59,424 bases of DNA from Bacteroidales bacterium (GTDB lineage: Bacteria; Bacteroidota; Bacteroidia; Bacteroidales; Bacteroidaceae), in NCBI GenBank assembly GCA_004555245.1, contig SFIS01000019.1, positions 1 to 59,424 of the forward strand, given 5' to 3'. Within the stretch, counting starts at the first letter, position 1. Each line of letters opens with the position of its first letter. The translations under genes were made by a program, and so were the position numbers. This document shows positions 43,330 through 52,474 of this stretch, piece after piece. Under the pieces are notes generated by a model, which had not been told where the DNA came from, ran no database searches, and saw only the letters and a list, made by a program, of their open reading frames with translations.

Positions 43330-43363
43330 CCGTCAACTTGTCAACCCGTCAACTTGTCAACTT
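43330..43363. repeat. 8-bp-period GTCAACTT spacer before lutA
   Basis: GTCAACTT, GTCAACCC, GTCAACTT, GTCAACTT run in tandem. Similar spacers occur near 22707, 25480, 27189 and (opposite strand) 52401. The sequence ends in TTTAAGAATA just before the ATG of lutA, much like the start of the 22757 and 25532 genes. Confidence 0.75.
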
Positions 43364-43372
43364 TAAGAATAT

Positions 43373-44131
43373 ATGAAAATAGGACTATTCGTACCATGTT
43401 ATGTTGACGCCCTCTATCCCGAAGTGGGTGTCGCGACCTACCGTCTGCTGACGCGCCTCGGTCTGGATGTCGATTATCCCGAGCGTCAGACCTGCTGCGG
43501 ACAGCCGATGGGCAACGCCGGTTTCCAGGAGAAAGCCGGGCGTCTGGCAGAGAGCTACGACCGTCTCTTCGCCCAATACGACTATGTCGTGGCTCCGTCG
43601 GCAAGCTGCGCCGCCTACGTCCGTTTCTTCCATCCCGACATCGTGAAGCACGAATGTCATGCGGCTATGCGCACGATGGATGTGGTGGAGTTTCTGCACG
43701 ACGTAGTGAAACCCTCATCGCTGCCCGGCGCCAGCTTCCCCCACACCGTCAGCATACACAACAGCTGCCACGGAGTGAGAGAACTCGGACTGGCGTCACC
43801 CTCCGAGCGCAACGTCGGCAGGTTCAACAAAATCCGCGACCTCCTCAATCTCGTCCCCGACATCACCGTCTGCGAGCCGGAGCGTCCTGACGAATGCTGC
43901 GGCTTCGGAGGGATGTTCGCCATCGAAGAGCCCGACGTCTCGCTGCGCATGGGCAGCGACAAGCTGCGCCGCCACATCGCCACCGGTGCAGAGTATATCA
44001 CGGGGCCCGATTCGTCGTGCCTCATGCACATGCAGGGCATAGTGAAGAAACACCCCGGAACCTTCGTCGCACACAACGGCGAAGATATAAGATTCATACA
44101 TGTCGTAGAAATCCTAAATGGCAAACAATGA
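43373..44131 (+). CDS. lutA: L-lactate dehydrogenase complex subunit LutA
   Basis: The 252-residue protein carries two CCG domains: QTCCGQPMGN with Cys41-Cys42 and PDECCGFGGMF with Cys175-Cys176, typical of heterodisulfide-reductase-like subunits that bind an iron-sulfur cluster. LutABC oxidises L-lactate to pyruvate in the cytoplasm, passing electrons to the quinone pool. The stop overlaps the start of lutB by 4 bp, so the genes are coupled. The start MKIGLFVPCYVDALYPEVG is the usual family N-terminus. No TAnnTTTG promoter is obvious; the gene follows a GTCAAC spacer array. Confidence 0.92.
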   Translation: MKIGLFVPCYVDALYPEVGVATYRLLTRLGLDVDYPERQTCCGQPMGNAGFQEKAGRLAESYDRLFAQYDYVVAPSASCAAYVRFFHPDIVKHECHAAMRTMDVVEFLHDVVKPSSLPGASFPHTVSIHNSCHGVRELGLASPSERNVGRFNKIRDLLNLVPDITVCEPERPDECCGFGGMFAIEEPDVSLRMGSDKLRRHIATGAEYITGPDSSCLMHMQGIVKKHPGTFVAHNGEDIRFIHVVEILNGKQ

Positions 44132-45546
44132 GCACGAAACATTCAAAACGGGCAGCGAAATTCAACCGTAATGCCGAGCGCGTCAGCCGGCACGACCAGA
44201 CATTCTGGAGTGTCAGACAACGGCGCGACAGCCTCGCATACAACATACCTGAATGGGAAGAGCTGCGCGAGGCTGCCAGCAACATCAAGAAACACACCGT
44301 CACACACCTCGCCGACTATCTCGAGAAGTTCGAGAAGGCTGCGACAGCCAACGGCGCACACGTACACTGGGCGACGGACGCCGACGAATACAACGCCATA
44401 GTGAGCGACATCCTGCACCGCCACGAGGTGAAGAAGGTGGTGAAGAGCAAGTCGATGCTCACGGAGGAGTGCCATCTCAACGAACATCTCGAACACGAGG
44501 GCATCGACGTCGTGGAGACAGACCTCGGCGAGCGCATCCTGCAGCTCATGCACCTCGCGCCCAGCCATATCGTCATGCCCGCCATACACATCACGAAAGA
44601 GGAGGTGGAAGAGTGTTTCGAGAAGACCGGCGTCATCGCCGACGCCGCACCGCATATCAGCCAGGCCGAGCGCGACGCCGCACCGCCTGCCGACCCCACC
44701 TATCTCACACGCTGCGCACGCTATCATCTGCGCGACAACTTCATGACGGCGGGCTGCGGAATGACCGGAGCAAACTTCGCCGTGGCGGAGACCGGAGACA
44801 TCGTCGTGTGTACGAACGAAGGCAACGCCGACATGTCAACATCCGTGCCGAAGCTGCACATCGTATCCGTCGGCATAGAGAAACTCATACCCGACTACCG
44901 GTCGCTCGCCGTCTTCCAGCGTCTCCTCGCACGCCACGGCACGGGACAGGCGACAACGGTATATACCTCGCACTTCAGAAAGCCGCGACCCGGAGGCGAG
45001 ATGCACATCATCCTCGTAGATAACGGACGCAGCGACATTCTCGCCAACGAAGGACACTGGCAGACACTGAAATGTATGCGCTGCGGCGCATGTATGAACA
45101 CATGCCCCGTCTATCGCCGCTCGGGAGGCTACTCCTACACATATTTCATACCCGGACCCATAGGCATAAACCTCGGAATGCTGAAAAATGCGGAGAAGAA
45201 CTATCACAACTGCTCTGCCTGCTCGCTCTGCTGCTCGTGCGACAACGTGTGTCCGGTGAAGGTTGACCTCTCGTCGCAAATCTACCGCTGGCGTCAGGAC
45301 CTCGACCACATGCACCATGCAGACAGGATGAAGAAGATGATGTCCCTCGGAATGCAGTATGTCTTCGAACGCCCCAAGCTCTACACCGGCGCACTGAAGA
45401 TGGCGCCTCTCGCCAACCGCCTCCCATCCTGCCTCACGGACATAAAGCCGAACACCTGGGCAAAGGGACATGCCATGCCCGAGTTCGCAAGGATGTCGTT
45501 CCACGAAATGTGGAAGAAGGGACTGGTGGAAAAGAAAGACAAGTAG
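44128..45546 (+). CDS. lutB: L-lactate dehydrogenase complex iron-sulfur subunit LutB
   Basis: The 472-residue protein has the LutB domain with EECHLNEHLEHEGIDVVETD and TGANFAVAETGDIVVCTNEG, then two 4Fe-4S ferredoxin motifs: CMRCGACMNTCPVYRR (Cys316, 319, 322, 326) and CSACSLCCSCDNVCPVKV (Cys362, 365, 368/369, 371, 375). The second cluster has additional cysteines, which is unusual in simple ferredoxin sites. It transfers electrons from lactate oxidation together with LutA and LutC. The start at 44128 overlaps lutA; earlier starts in frame lie inside lutA and are unlikely. Confidence 0.92.
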   Translation: MSTKHSKRAAKFNRNAERVSRHDQTFWSVRQRRDSLAYNIPEWEELREAASNIKKHTVTHLADYLEKFEKAATANGAHVHWATDADEYNAIVSDILHRHEVKKVVKSKSMLTEECHLNEHLEHEGIDVVETDLGERILQLMHLAPSHIVMPAIHITKEEVEECFEKTGVIADAAPHISQAERDAAPPADPTYLTRCARYHLRDNFMTAGCGMTGANFAVAETGDIVVCTNEGNADMSTSVPKLHIVSVGIEKLIPDYRSLAVFQRLLARHGTGQATTVYTSHFRKPRPGGEMHIILVDNGRSDILANEGHWQTLKCMRCGACMNTCPVYRRSGGYSYTYFIPGPIGINLGMLKNAEKNYHNCSACSLCCSCDNVCPVKVDLSSQIYRWRQDLDHMHHADRMKKMMSLGMQYVFERPKLYTGALKMAPLANRLPSCLTDIKPNTWAKGHAMPEFARMSFHEMWKKGLVEKKDK

Positions 45547-45580
45547 CCGCATACGGCAGAACAACAAAACAGCATTTTCT

Positions 45581-46159
45581 ATGGAAGCAAAAGAAAAGAT
45601 ACTCAAACGGCTGCGGAAGAATGTGCGCGAGACATACGACATGCCCGACCTCTCGTTCCGGAAGACCGTCTATGCCGACCCCGTGGCGGAGTTCGTCCGC
45701 ACCACGACGACAACGGCAGGCGCCCGCCTTGTAGAACTGGCGGCGGGCGACGACATCAACGCCGCGATACGCAGCGCCTATCCCTCGGCAAAGATAATAG
45801 CGAGCAATGTGCCGGGCATAGAGGCGCAGCTGAATCCCGACACCGTAGCCGAGGCGCAGGAACTGGAGCGGACGGATGTCGGAGTGGTGAGAGGAGAAAT
45901 CGGAGTGGCGGAGAACGGCTGCGTGTGGATTCCGCAGACGATGAAAGAGCGCGCCGTATGCTTCATCTCAGAGCACCTCGTCATCATACTCCCGCGCCAG
46001 AACATCGTCAGCAACATGCACGAGGCATACGAGAGGATTGCATTCACGGCATACGGCTTCGGCTCGTTCATCTCCGGCCCGTCAAAGACTGCCGACATCG
46101 AACAGGCCCTCGTCTATGGAGCGCAGGCGGCCCGCAGCGTCACCGTCATGCTCGTCTGA
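45581..46159 (+). CDS. lutC: LutC-like (LUD-domain) protein
   Basis: The 192-residue LUD-domain protein opens with MEAKEKILKRLRKNVRE and contains the conserved ERTDVGVVRGEIGVAENGCV and end FGSFISGPSKTADIEQALVY (GPSKTADIE is the family signature). LutC is required for lactate use with LutA and LutB; its exact role is less clear. It lies 34 bp after lutB. The start was chosen at 45581, where the protein begins to match the family. A terminator hairpin follows at 46188. Confidence 0.9.
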   Translation: MEAKEKILKRLRKNVRETYDMPDLSFRKTVYADPVAEFVRTTTTTAGARLVELAAGDDINAAIRSAYPSAKIIASNVPGIEAQLNPDTVAEAQELERTDVGVVRGEIGVAENGCVWIPQTMKERAVCFISEHLVIILPRQNIVSNMHEAYERIAFTAYGFGSFISGPSKTADIEQALVYGAQAARSVTVMLV

Positions 46160-46187
46160 GCAACCCCATACATTATACAGCATACCG

Positions 46188-46243
46188 AACCGTGCGGGAC
46201 ACGGATGCCGGAAAATGGCGTCTGTGTCCCGCACGGTTTTCTG
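46188..46243 (+). terminator. Terminator of the lutABC operon
   Basis: AACCGTGCGGGACAC (46188-46202) pairs with GTGTCCCGCACGGTT (46224-46238), followed by TTCTGTTT. It lies 29 bp after lutC. Confidence 0.85.
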
Positions 46244-46301
46244 TTTGCCCCCGGTTCGTGGTCTCAGGCGTCTGCCGGCCGTTTGCGGCGAAACGAAAAA
46301 A

Positions 46302-46328
46302 GCAGACCCGGACGAATCCGGGCCTGCG
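46302..46328 (-). terminator. Terminator of gdhA
   Basis: On the minus strand the stem GCAGGCCCGGA...TCCGGGTCTGC is followed by TTTTTT. It lies about 150 bp beyond the gdhA stop. Confidence 0.7.
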
Positions 46329-46474
46329 AATCACTAATATAAATCTGAATGAACATGCGTGTTGCGGAAGGCGGCGCCTGGCGTATTGTGCAGAGCGGTG
46401 TCCCCATCTCCCGCTTATCTCATGTCACGAAACAATGCGTTGTTGTGTCTGTGTCGTCTGCCGTGGCGGCGTCA

Positions 46475-47812
46475 TCATACGATGCCCTGTGCCATCATAG
46501 CCTTCGCCACCTTCATGAAGCCGGCAACGTTGGCACCCTTCACGTAGTTGACATAGCCGTCAGGCTCTGTGCCGTACTTCACGCAGTTCTCGTGGATGTT
46601 CTCCATGATGGCGTGCAGACGTGCGTCAACCTCTTCTTTCGTCCAGGAGAGACGCTCGGAGTTCTGCGACATCTCCAGACCGGAGACAGACACGCCGCCG
46701 GCGTTGGCAGCCTTGCCCGGAGCGTAGAGAATCTTCGCCTGCTGGAAGACTTTGATTGCGCCCGGTGTAGAAGGCATGTTGGCACCCTCAGATACGGCGA
46801 TGACACCGTTGGCTACGAGGGTCTTGGCCTGCTCCTCGTTGATTTCGTTCTGTGTTGCAGAAGGGAGCGCGATGTCTGCCTTCTCGCCCCAAGGCTTCTC
46901 GCCCGGAACATATTTCACGCCGGGGAACTCGTCAGCGTATTCTTTGATACGTCCGCGATACTCGTTCTTGAGCTGCATGATCCAGTCGAGCTTCTCGCGG
47001 TCGATGCCTGCCGGGTCGTAAACATATCCGTCAGAATCAGACATCGTAAGCACTTTTCCGCCGAGCTGCAGCACTTTCTCTGCCGTATATTGTGCCACGT
47101 TGCCCGATCCGGAGATGAGCACTGTCTTGCCTTTGAGGTCGGTGCCTTTCGTCTTCAGCATCTCCATGAGGAAATACACGTTGCCGTAGCCCGTTGCCTC
47201 CGGACGGATGAGCGAGCCGCCGAACTCCAGACCCTTGCCTGTCAGCACGCCAGAGAACTCGCGTGTCAGCTTCTTGTACATTCCGAACATGTAGCCTACC
47301 TCGCGTCCGCCAACGCCGATGTCGCCTGCCGGAACGTCGGTGTCAGGACCTATGTGGCGTGTCAGCTCGAGCATGAAAGCCTGGCAGAAACGCATAACCT
47401 CGGCGTTTGACTTGCCGCGCGGAGAGAAGTCGGAACCGCCTTTGCCGCCGCCCATAGGGAGAGTTGTAAGCGAGTTCTTGAATGTCTGCTCAAAAGCGAG
47501 GAACTTCAGGATGCCGAGATTCACAGAACTGTGGAAACGAATGCCGCCCTTGTACGGACCGATGACGTTGTTGTGCTGTACACGGTAGCCCATGTTTGTC
47601 TGAACCTGCCCCTTGTCGTCAACCCATGTGACGCGGAACTGATACACGCGGTCGGGGATGCAGAGGCGCTCTATGAGGTTCACCTTCTCAAATTCAGGGT
47701 GTTTGTTGTACTCTTCTTCGATTGTTCCAAGAACTTCTTCTACTGCCTGATGATACTCGGGCTCGTTCGGGAAACGACGCTTCAGGTCGTCAAGTACTTT
47801 TGCTGCATTCAT
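46475..47812 (-). CDS. gdhA: NADP-type glutamate dehydrogenase
   Basis: The 445-residue enzyme makes glutamate from 2-oxoglutarate and ammonium, or the reverse. The family motifs are GPYKGGIRFHSSVNLGILKF, LPMGGGKGGSDFSPRGKS (catalytic lysines), VPAGDIGVGGREVGYMFG and KTVLISGSGNVAQYTAEKVL for nucleotide binding. Length is that of hexameric bacterial enzymes. It is monocistronic, convergent with lutABC. The upstream promoter on the minus strand has a TAACTTTG element at 47902-47909, giving a leader of about 85 nt. NADP specificity is by family similarity. Confidence 0.95.
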   Translation of the reverse strand: MNAAKVLDDLKRRFPNEPEYHQAVEEVLGTIEEEYNKHPEFEKVNLIERLCIPDRVYQFRVTWVDDKGQVQTNMGYRVQHNNVIGPYKGGIRFHSSVNLGILKFLAFEQTFKNSLTTLPMGGGKGGSDFSPRGKSNAEVMRFCQAFMLELTRHIGPDTDVPAGDIGVGGREVGYMFGMYKKLTREFSGVLTGKGLEFGGSLIRPEATGYGNVYFLMEMLKTKGTDLKGKTVLISGSGNVAQYTAEKVLQLGGKVLTMSDSDGYVYDPAGIDREKLDWIMQLKNEYRGRIKEYADEFPGVKYVPGEKPWGEKADIALPSATQNEINEEQAKTLVANGVIAVSEGANMPSTPGAIKVFQQAKILYAPGKAANAGGVSVSGLEMSQNSERLSWTKEEVDARLHAIMENIHENCVKYGTEPDGYVNYVKGANVAGFMKVAKAMMAQGIV

Positions 47813-47901
47813 TGTTTTGAATCCTTTTTATTGGTTGTATTGTGTGTTGATTTTGCCTGTGAGATAAACGGGCTTCGTTGGTTGTTTTCTGAAAACGCTT
47901 G

Positions 47902-47909
47902 CAAAGTTA
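47902..47909 (-). promoter_or_regulatory. -7 element of gdhA
   Basis: On the minus strand TAACTTTG fits TAnnTTTG, 90 bp before the start. The remaining gap 47910-48170 is AT-rich with no gene seen. Confidence 0.6.
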
Positions 47910-48177
47910 CACATTTATTTCCATTCTTGCAACATTTTGTACGAAAAATTTCGATTTTATATACAAATTGTAATATTATGCATGTTTTATGTTTTGTTTC
48001 TTGCCATGTCTTTGTGTTTTGCCTGACCTCTGCGGCATAGTCAGAAAAGTATTATGCCGGCGCAGAATATGTACTTTTTTAGCCTGTTTTTCGTGGTTTT
48101 ATGGCAAAATACTACAAATTACGCTGTTTCCCTTGTACTTTTTTGCCGTTTTTCTTGCAAGTTTCGACAATCTGTTG

Positions 48178-48185
48178 TAACTTTG
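48178..48185 (+). promoter_or_regulatory. -7 element of the GH2 gene
   Basis: TAACTTTG matches the pattern and gives a long leader (about 145 nt) before the start at 48338. The leader has the short inverted repeat GACGGGACAAAAACCGTC (48191-48208), which could form a hairpin. Confidence 0.55.
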
Positions 48186-48337
48186 CAGCAGACGGGACAA
48201 AAACCGTCCGCCTGATAATCCTGACCATGCAGCCGCCTGTATGTTGCTTTATGGCATATATATATAATAAGGTGGCGATACGAACATATCACTTCTGACC
48301 TGACTAAAACGTTTAACCGTAAACTGACTTTTATCTG

Positions 48338-50797
48338 ATGCTGAGAAATCTCTACATCCTTGTCTTTCTCCTTGCCGTTGCCCCAGTGTGTGCGCAACGC
48401 AGGACAGTGAGCCTCGACCGCGGCTGGAAATTCGCTTTCGGCAATGCCGCCGACCCTGCCAAGGACTTCGGCTGCGGCACAGAATACTTCAACTATCTGA
48501 CGAAGGCGAACTCGATTCACAACACCGGTCCGTACAGCATGAAGTTCGACGACAGCGCCTGGGAGTCTGTCGATGTGCCCCACGATTTTGTTGTCCGCCT
48601 GCCTTTCTCTGCCGAGGCGAGCCATTCGCACGGCTACAAGACGGTGGGATGGAAATATCCGGAGACATCGGTGGGCTGGTACAGACGCACCTTCCGTCTC
48701 GACAGCCTCGACCGCGGCAAGCATGTCGCCATCACCTTCGACGGCATCTTCCGCGACAGCCGGGTGTGGGTGAACGGCTTCTATTGCGGCGGCGAGCCGA
48801 GCGGCTATCTCTCACAGACCTACGACATCACTGACTATGCCAACTTCGGCGGCGAGAACGTAGTCTGTGTCCGTGCCGACGCGTCGCTTGAAGAAGGGTG
48901 GTTCTACGAGGGCGGCGGCATCTACCGCCACGTCTGGCTGACAACGACCTCGCCCCTGCATATCGCACAGGACGGCATATCAATATCCACGACATTCCGC
49001 AAAGGCTATTCACGGGCTCTGCTGAATGTGAGGACCGACCTCTTCAACGCATCTCATGATACCGTGAGGGGCAGTGTGCGATACTCTGTCCTTGACGCTG
49101 AGGGCAGGCAGATAGCCGCGACGACGGACGAGGGCAACCCCACGCGCCGTCTCAGATTCTTGCCTATGCAGACACGCCGTTCAGCATTCCAATATATCAT
49201 CCCCATCGACAATCCCCAGCTGTGGAGCCCCGACACACCTTATCTCTATACGCTCGTGGCAGAAGTCATTGTCGGCGGCAAGACTGTCGATGAGAAGCGG
49301 GAGAGATTCGGCATACGCGACGTGGTGTTCGACAAAGACCGCGGACTGCTGCTGAACGGGAAGCCATTGAAGATAAAGGGCGTGAACATGCACCAGGACC
49401 ATGCCGGAGTAGGGGCGGCGATACCCGACGCGCTGCAGGTGTACCGCATCCGCCGGCTGAAGCAACTGGGCTGCAATGCCTACCGCTCGTCGCACAACCC
49501 GATGTCGCCCGCGATGCTCGACGTGTGCGATTCGCTCGGAATGCTCGTCATCGACGAGACGCGCCTCGCCGGCATCAACGCCAACGAGACCTCTGCGCTG
49601 CGCCGTATGATAGAGCGCGACCGCAACCATCCCTCCGTCATCCTGTGGAGCGCGGGCAACGAGGAGTGGGGCATAGAATGGGACAAGAAGGGCGAGCGCA
49701 TAGCCGCCACGATGCGCGACTACTGCCATCTCTACGACCCGTCGCGCCCCATGACCTTCGCCACGAGCGGCGGACCCACCGTTGAGGTGCCTGTCGATGT
49801 GGCGGGATACAACTATATCATGCAGAACCCCATTGACGAACACCGCCGCAACTATCCTGACAGACGCTGCTACGGTTCGGAGGAGACGACGGGCTGCGGC
49901 ACACGAGGCGTATATTTCCCCGATGCAGAAGGGCGGTGGATGCCCGCACTCAACCGTGTGATGGACCAGCGCGACAGCACCTTCAACCAGATAGAGCGCG
50001 GATGGCGCTTCTATGCCGAGCGTCCGTGGGCGGCAGGATGCTTCTTCTGGACCGGCTTCGACTATCGGGGCGAGCCCAACCCGATGAAGTTCCCTGCCAC
50101 AGGGTCGCAGTTCGGCATTCTCGACTACTGCGGTTTCGCAAAGGACGAGGCAGAGTATCTGCGTGCGTGGTGGACAGACGACACCGTGTTGCATATCCTG
50201 CCCCACTGGAACCTTGCGGGACATGAGGGCGAGGAGGTCAGCGTATGGGCGTACAGCAACTGCGACGAGGTGGAGCTCTTCTGCAACGGGAAGTCGCTGG
50301 GACGCCAGACGATGCCGCGCTACGGACACCTCGAATGGACCGCCGTCTATCGCCCGGGCAGGCTGAAGGCTGTCGGATACAAGGCGGGGAGGCGTGTCTG
50401 CCAGACCGTCGTGGCAACAGCCGGAGCTCCGGCGCAGATACGTGCCGCTGCCGACCGCACGCTGCTCGCCGCCGACGGGGCTGACGTGGCGGTGGTGGAT
50501 ATCACGCTGCACGACAGGCGGGGCACGTTGGTGCCCGACGCCAATGTGCCGCTGACACTCTCAGTAGAGGGCAATGCCAGCATCCTCGGTGTCGGGAACG
50601 GCAACCCTGCCATGCAGGCGGCGGAACAGCCGGCAGAACGTCAGGCTAAGAAGTTCTCCGTAGAGACCTTCAACGGATGCGCACAGGTGATTCTGAAGAC
50701 GACAGACCAGCCGGGCGACATCACGCTGACCGTTGCCGCCAACGGCTGCCGGACGGCTACAGTGACTATGAAAAGCAGAACAGGACAAACAAATTAG
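48338..50797 (+). CDS. GH2 glycoside hydrolase, beta-galactosidase-like
   Basis: The 819-residue secreted protein (signal MLRNLYILVFLLAVAPVCA) has the GH2 layout: sugar-binding jelly roll (about 20-215; VDVPHDFVVRLPF, GIFRDSRVWVNG), beta-sandwich, TIM barrel from about 325 (GVNMHQDHAGVG, NAYRSSHNPMSPAMLDVCD), then a C-terminal DUF4982-type and Ig-like region. The acid/base is Glu442 in SAGNEE and the nucleophile Glu515 in YGSEETTG. Substrate may be a beta-galactoside or another beta-linked glycan. The AraC regulator gene begins 15 bp after its stop, so it is probably co-transcribed and may control this enzyme. Confidence 0.9.
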   Translation: MLRNLYILVFLLAVAPVCAQRRTVSLDRGWKFAFGNAADPAKDFGCGTEYFNYLTKANSIHNTGPYSMKFDDSAWESVDVPHDFVVRLPFSAEASHSHGYKTVGWKYPETSVGWYRRTFRLDSLDRGKHVAITFDGIFRDSRVWVNGFYCGGEPSGYLSQTYDITDYANFGGENVVCVRADASLEEGWFYEGGGIYRHVWLTTTSPLHIAQDGISISTTFRKGYSRALLNVRTDLFNASHDTVRGSVRYSVLDAEGRQIAATTDEGNPTRRLRFLPMQTRRSAFQYIIPIDNPQLWSPDTPYLYTLVAEVIVGGKTVDEKRERFGIRDVVFDKDRGLLLNGKPLKIKGVNMHQDHAGVGAAIPDALQVYRIRRLKQLGCNAYRSSHNPMSPAMLDVCDSLGMLVIDETRLAGINANETSALRRMIERDRNHPSVILWSAGNEEWGIEWDKKGERIAATMRDYCHLYDPSRPMTFATSGGPTVEVPVDVAGYNYIMQNPIDEHRRNYPDRRCYGSEETTGCGTRGVYFPDAEGRWMPALNRVMDQRDSTFNQIERGWRFYAERPWAAGCFFWTGFDYRGEPNPMKFPATGSQFGILDYCGFAKDEAEYLRAWWTDDTVLHILPHWNLAGHEGEEVSVWAYSNCDEVELFCNGKSLGRQTMPRYGHLEWTAVYRPGRLKAVGYKAGRRVCQTVVATAGAPAQIRAAADRTLLAADGADVAVVDITLHDRRGTLVPDANVPLTLSVEGNASILGVGNGNPAMQAAEQPAERQAKKFSVETFNGCAQVILKTTDQPGDITLTVAANGCRTATVTMKSRTGQTN

Positions 50798-50812
50798 AAG
50801 GAGGAACAGAAC

Positions 50813-51688
50813 ATGAACGAAGTGATTTCTGAAATTACCCGCCTGACGGACAAAGACTGTTACCATCTCGTCGAGCGGCACAAGAAACAACACACCTATC
50901 CGCTTCACCGCCACGGAGAGATGGAACTGAATTTCGTGGAGAACTGCAGCGGCAACCGCCGCATCATCGGCGACAGCATCGAGGTGATAGACTGCTACGA
51001 CCTCGTCCTCATGGGCGGCGGTCTGGAGCATACGTGGGAGCAGTATGAATGCCAGTCGAACGACATCCGCGAGGTGACGATACATTTCTCGCGCGACCTC
51101 TTCTCTGACGCCTTCCTCTCGAAGACGCATCTCAAACCCCTCGCTGACCTCATCAGCAAGGCCGATGTCGGCGTGGCGTTCGGCATGAAGGCCATCATGC
51201 ACAACTACGACCGGCTGAACGAGCTGGTGAACATGGAGCCGGGCTTCTACAGCGTCATGAAATTCATCGAGCTGATGTACGAGCTGTCGCTCACGTCCGA
51301 CTACCGCCTGCTCTCCACCTCTGCCTTCGCCCACACGACGATGACGACAGACAGCCGCCGCGTGCAGAAGGTGAAAGACTATATCGACGCCAACTTCAAG
51401 GACGACATACGCCTGCAGGAGCTTGCAGACCTCGCCAACATGACACCCACCGCCTTCAGCCGCTTCTTCAAGTTGCGCACGGGAAAGAGCATCTCTGAAT
51501 ATATCATCGATGTGCGTCTCGGACATGCGGCGCGTATGCTTGCGGACAGCACGATGGCTGTAGTGGAGATCTGCTATCGCTGCGGCTTCAACAACATCTC
51601 CAATTTCAACCGCATCTTCAAGCGGAAGAAGGGTCTCACGCCGACTGAGTTCCGCGAGAACTACCATAAGAAACACATCATCGTCTGA
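50813..51688 (+). CDS. AraC-family transcriptional regulator
   Basis: The 291-residue protein has an N-terminal cupin-like sensing domain (YPLHRHGEMELNFVENCSGN) and two C-terminal helix-turn-helix units: RLQELADLANMTPTAFSRFF and VVEICYRCGFNNISNFNRIF, ending in KKGLTPTEFRENYHKK. This is the classic AraC/XylS output. It follows the GH2 gene by 15 bp on the same strand and probably regulates that gene or a related glycan pathway (inference). No target operator is identified. A bidirectional terminator hairpin follows. Confidence 0.9.
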   Translation: MNEVISEITRLTDKDCYHLVERHKKQHTYPLHRHGEMELNFVENCSGNRRIIGDSIEVIDCYDLVLMGGGLEHTWEQYECQSNDIREVTIHFSRDLFSDAFLSKTHLKPLADLISKADVGVAFGMKAIMHNYDRLNELVNMEPGFYSVMKFIELMYELSLTSDYRLLSTSAFAHTTMTTDSRRVQKVKDYIDANFKDDIRLQELADLANMTPTAFSRFFKLRTGKSISEYIIDVRLGHAARMLADSTMAVVEICYRCGFNNISNFNRIFKRKKGLTPTEFRENYHKKHIIV

Positions 51689-51699
51689 CCCGTAAACGC

Positions 51700-51744
51700 A
51701 CTTTCGGCAGCAGGCAAACATCTCGTTTGCTTGCTGCCGAAAGT
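51700..51744. terminator. Bidirectional terminator between the AraC and WbqC-like genes
   Basis: ACTTTCGGCAGCAGGCAAAC (51700-51719) pairs with GTTTGCTTGCTGCCGAAAGT (51725-51744), nearly perfectly, with a CTTTTG tail on the plus side. It separates two convergent genes. Confidence 0.85.
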
Positions 51745-51750
51745 CTTTTG

Positions 51751-52395
51751 TCAGCGTCCCGCCGCCTTCATCAGCGTTATGACAGCCTGCGGCCCTTCGT
51801 TGAAGAGGAGGTCGAGGATGGAGAGGTTGGGCAGGAAGCCGTGCTTCTGAGCATACACCTGATAGTAGGGCACCGGTGTGAAGCTGTCGTCTGCGGGCGG
51901 CTGTTTCGGGCGTATGGCATAGCGCAGGTCGCTGTCCGTGTCGTGCGGAGGGGCGAAGCTCTCTGTCATGGCGAGGCTCACGTCGATGTCGAGCAGGCGG
52001 CAGAGCAGTTCGGTGGCGGCGGTGTTGTAGTCGAGGAGATACCTCATGTTGTACGGAGCCTGCCTGCCGTCGTCGAAGAAGAAGGGGTGCAGGTCGTCGA
52101 TATAGTATTCGTAGAATGCCGATTCGCCGTAGGCGGTGGCGAGAGCCTGCCAGTGTAGGTGCCGCCAGTTGCCGTGGTCGGAGATGACGGTGTCGCGTGT
52201 CAGTCTGCCGCCGCCGTGGTGTGTGACGGGTATGGTGAGGGTCTGTGTGCCCGCCGGCGAGGCGATGACGCAGCGGTTGCGGTAGCTTTGTTTCTGGAAG
52301 GTCTCACATGCTTCGATATATACAGTCTGCCCCATACACCGGCACAGCTTTGTGTACCACTGTATGGGGCCGAAGTATGTTGTGGAGAGAAGCAT
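51751..52395 (-). CDS. WbqC-like family protein
   Basis: The 214-residue protein starts with LLSTTYFGPIQWYTKLCRCM and has SYRNRCVIASPAGTQTLTIP and GNWRHLHWQALATAYGESAF followed by FYEYYIDDLHPFF, the marks of the WbqC-like family (PF08889). Members are found near O-antigen and polysaccharide genes, but the role is not settled. It lies downstream of signal peptidase I, with an 80-bp gap carrying a GTTGAC spacer array, and is convergent with the AraC gene. Confidence 0.85.
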   Translation of the reverse strand: MLLSTTYFGPIQWYTKLCRCMGQTVYIEACETFQKQSYRNRCVIASPAGTQTLTIPVTHHGGGRLTRDTVISDHGNWRHLHWQALATAYGESAFYEYYIDDLHPFFFDDGRQAPYNMRYLLDYNTAATELLCRLLDIDVSLAMTESFAPPHDTDSDLRYAIRPKQPPADDSFTPVPYYQVYAQKHGFLPNLSILDLLFNEGPQAVITLMKAAGR

Positions 52396-52396
52396 T

Positions 52397-52450
52397 TTTC
52401 AGTTGGCAGGTTGACGAGTTGGCAGGTTGACAGGTTGACGAGTTGGCAAA
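52397..52450. repeat. 8-bp-period GTTGACRR spacer array
   Basis: GTTGGCAG, GTTGACGA, GTTGGCAG, GTTGACAG, GTTGACGA, GTTGGCAA in tandem, the complement of the GTCAAC spacers elsewhere. It lies between lepB and the WbqC-like gene. Confidence 0.8.
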
Positions 52451-52474
52451 TTGTTCACCAACAATGTCCGTCTG

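Noticed and set aside
42673..43372. Short open frames in the gap between the aldehyde dehydrogenase and lutA
   Set aside because: They lie within the dispersed element D1, lack conserved starts, and are not kept open in the D2 copy.
43894..44127. Upstream extension of lutB
   Set aside because: It overlaps lutA and is Arg/His-rich; the ATG at 44128 overlaps the lutA stop in the usual way.
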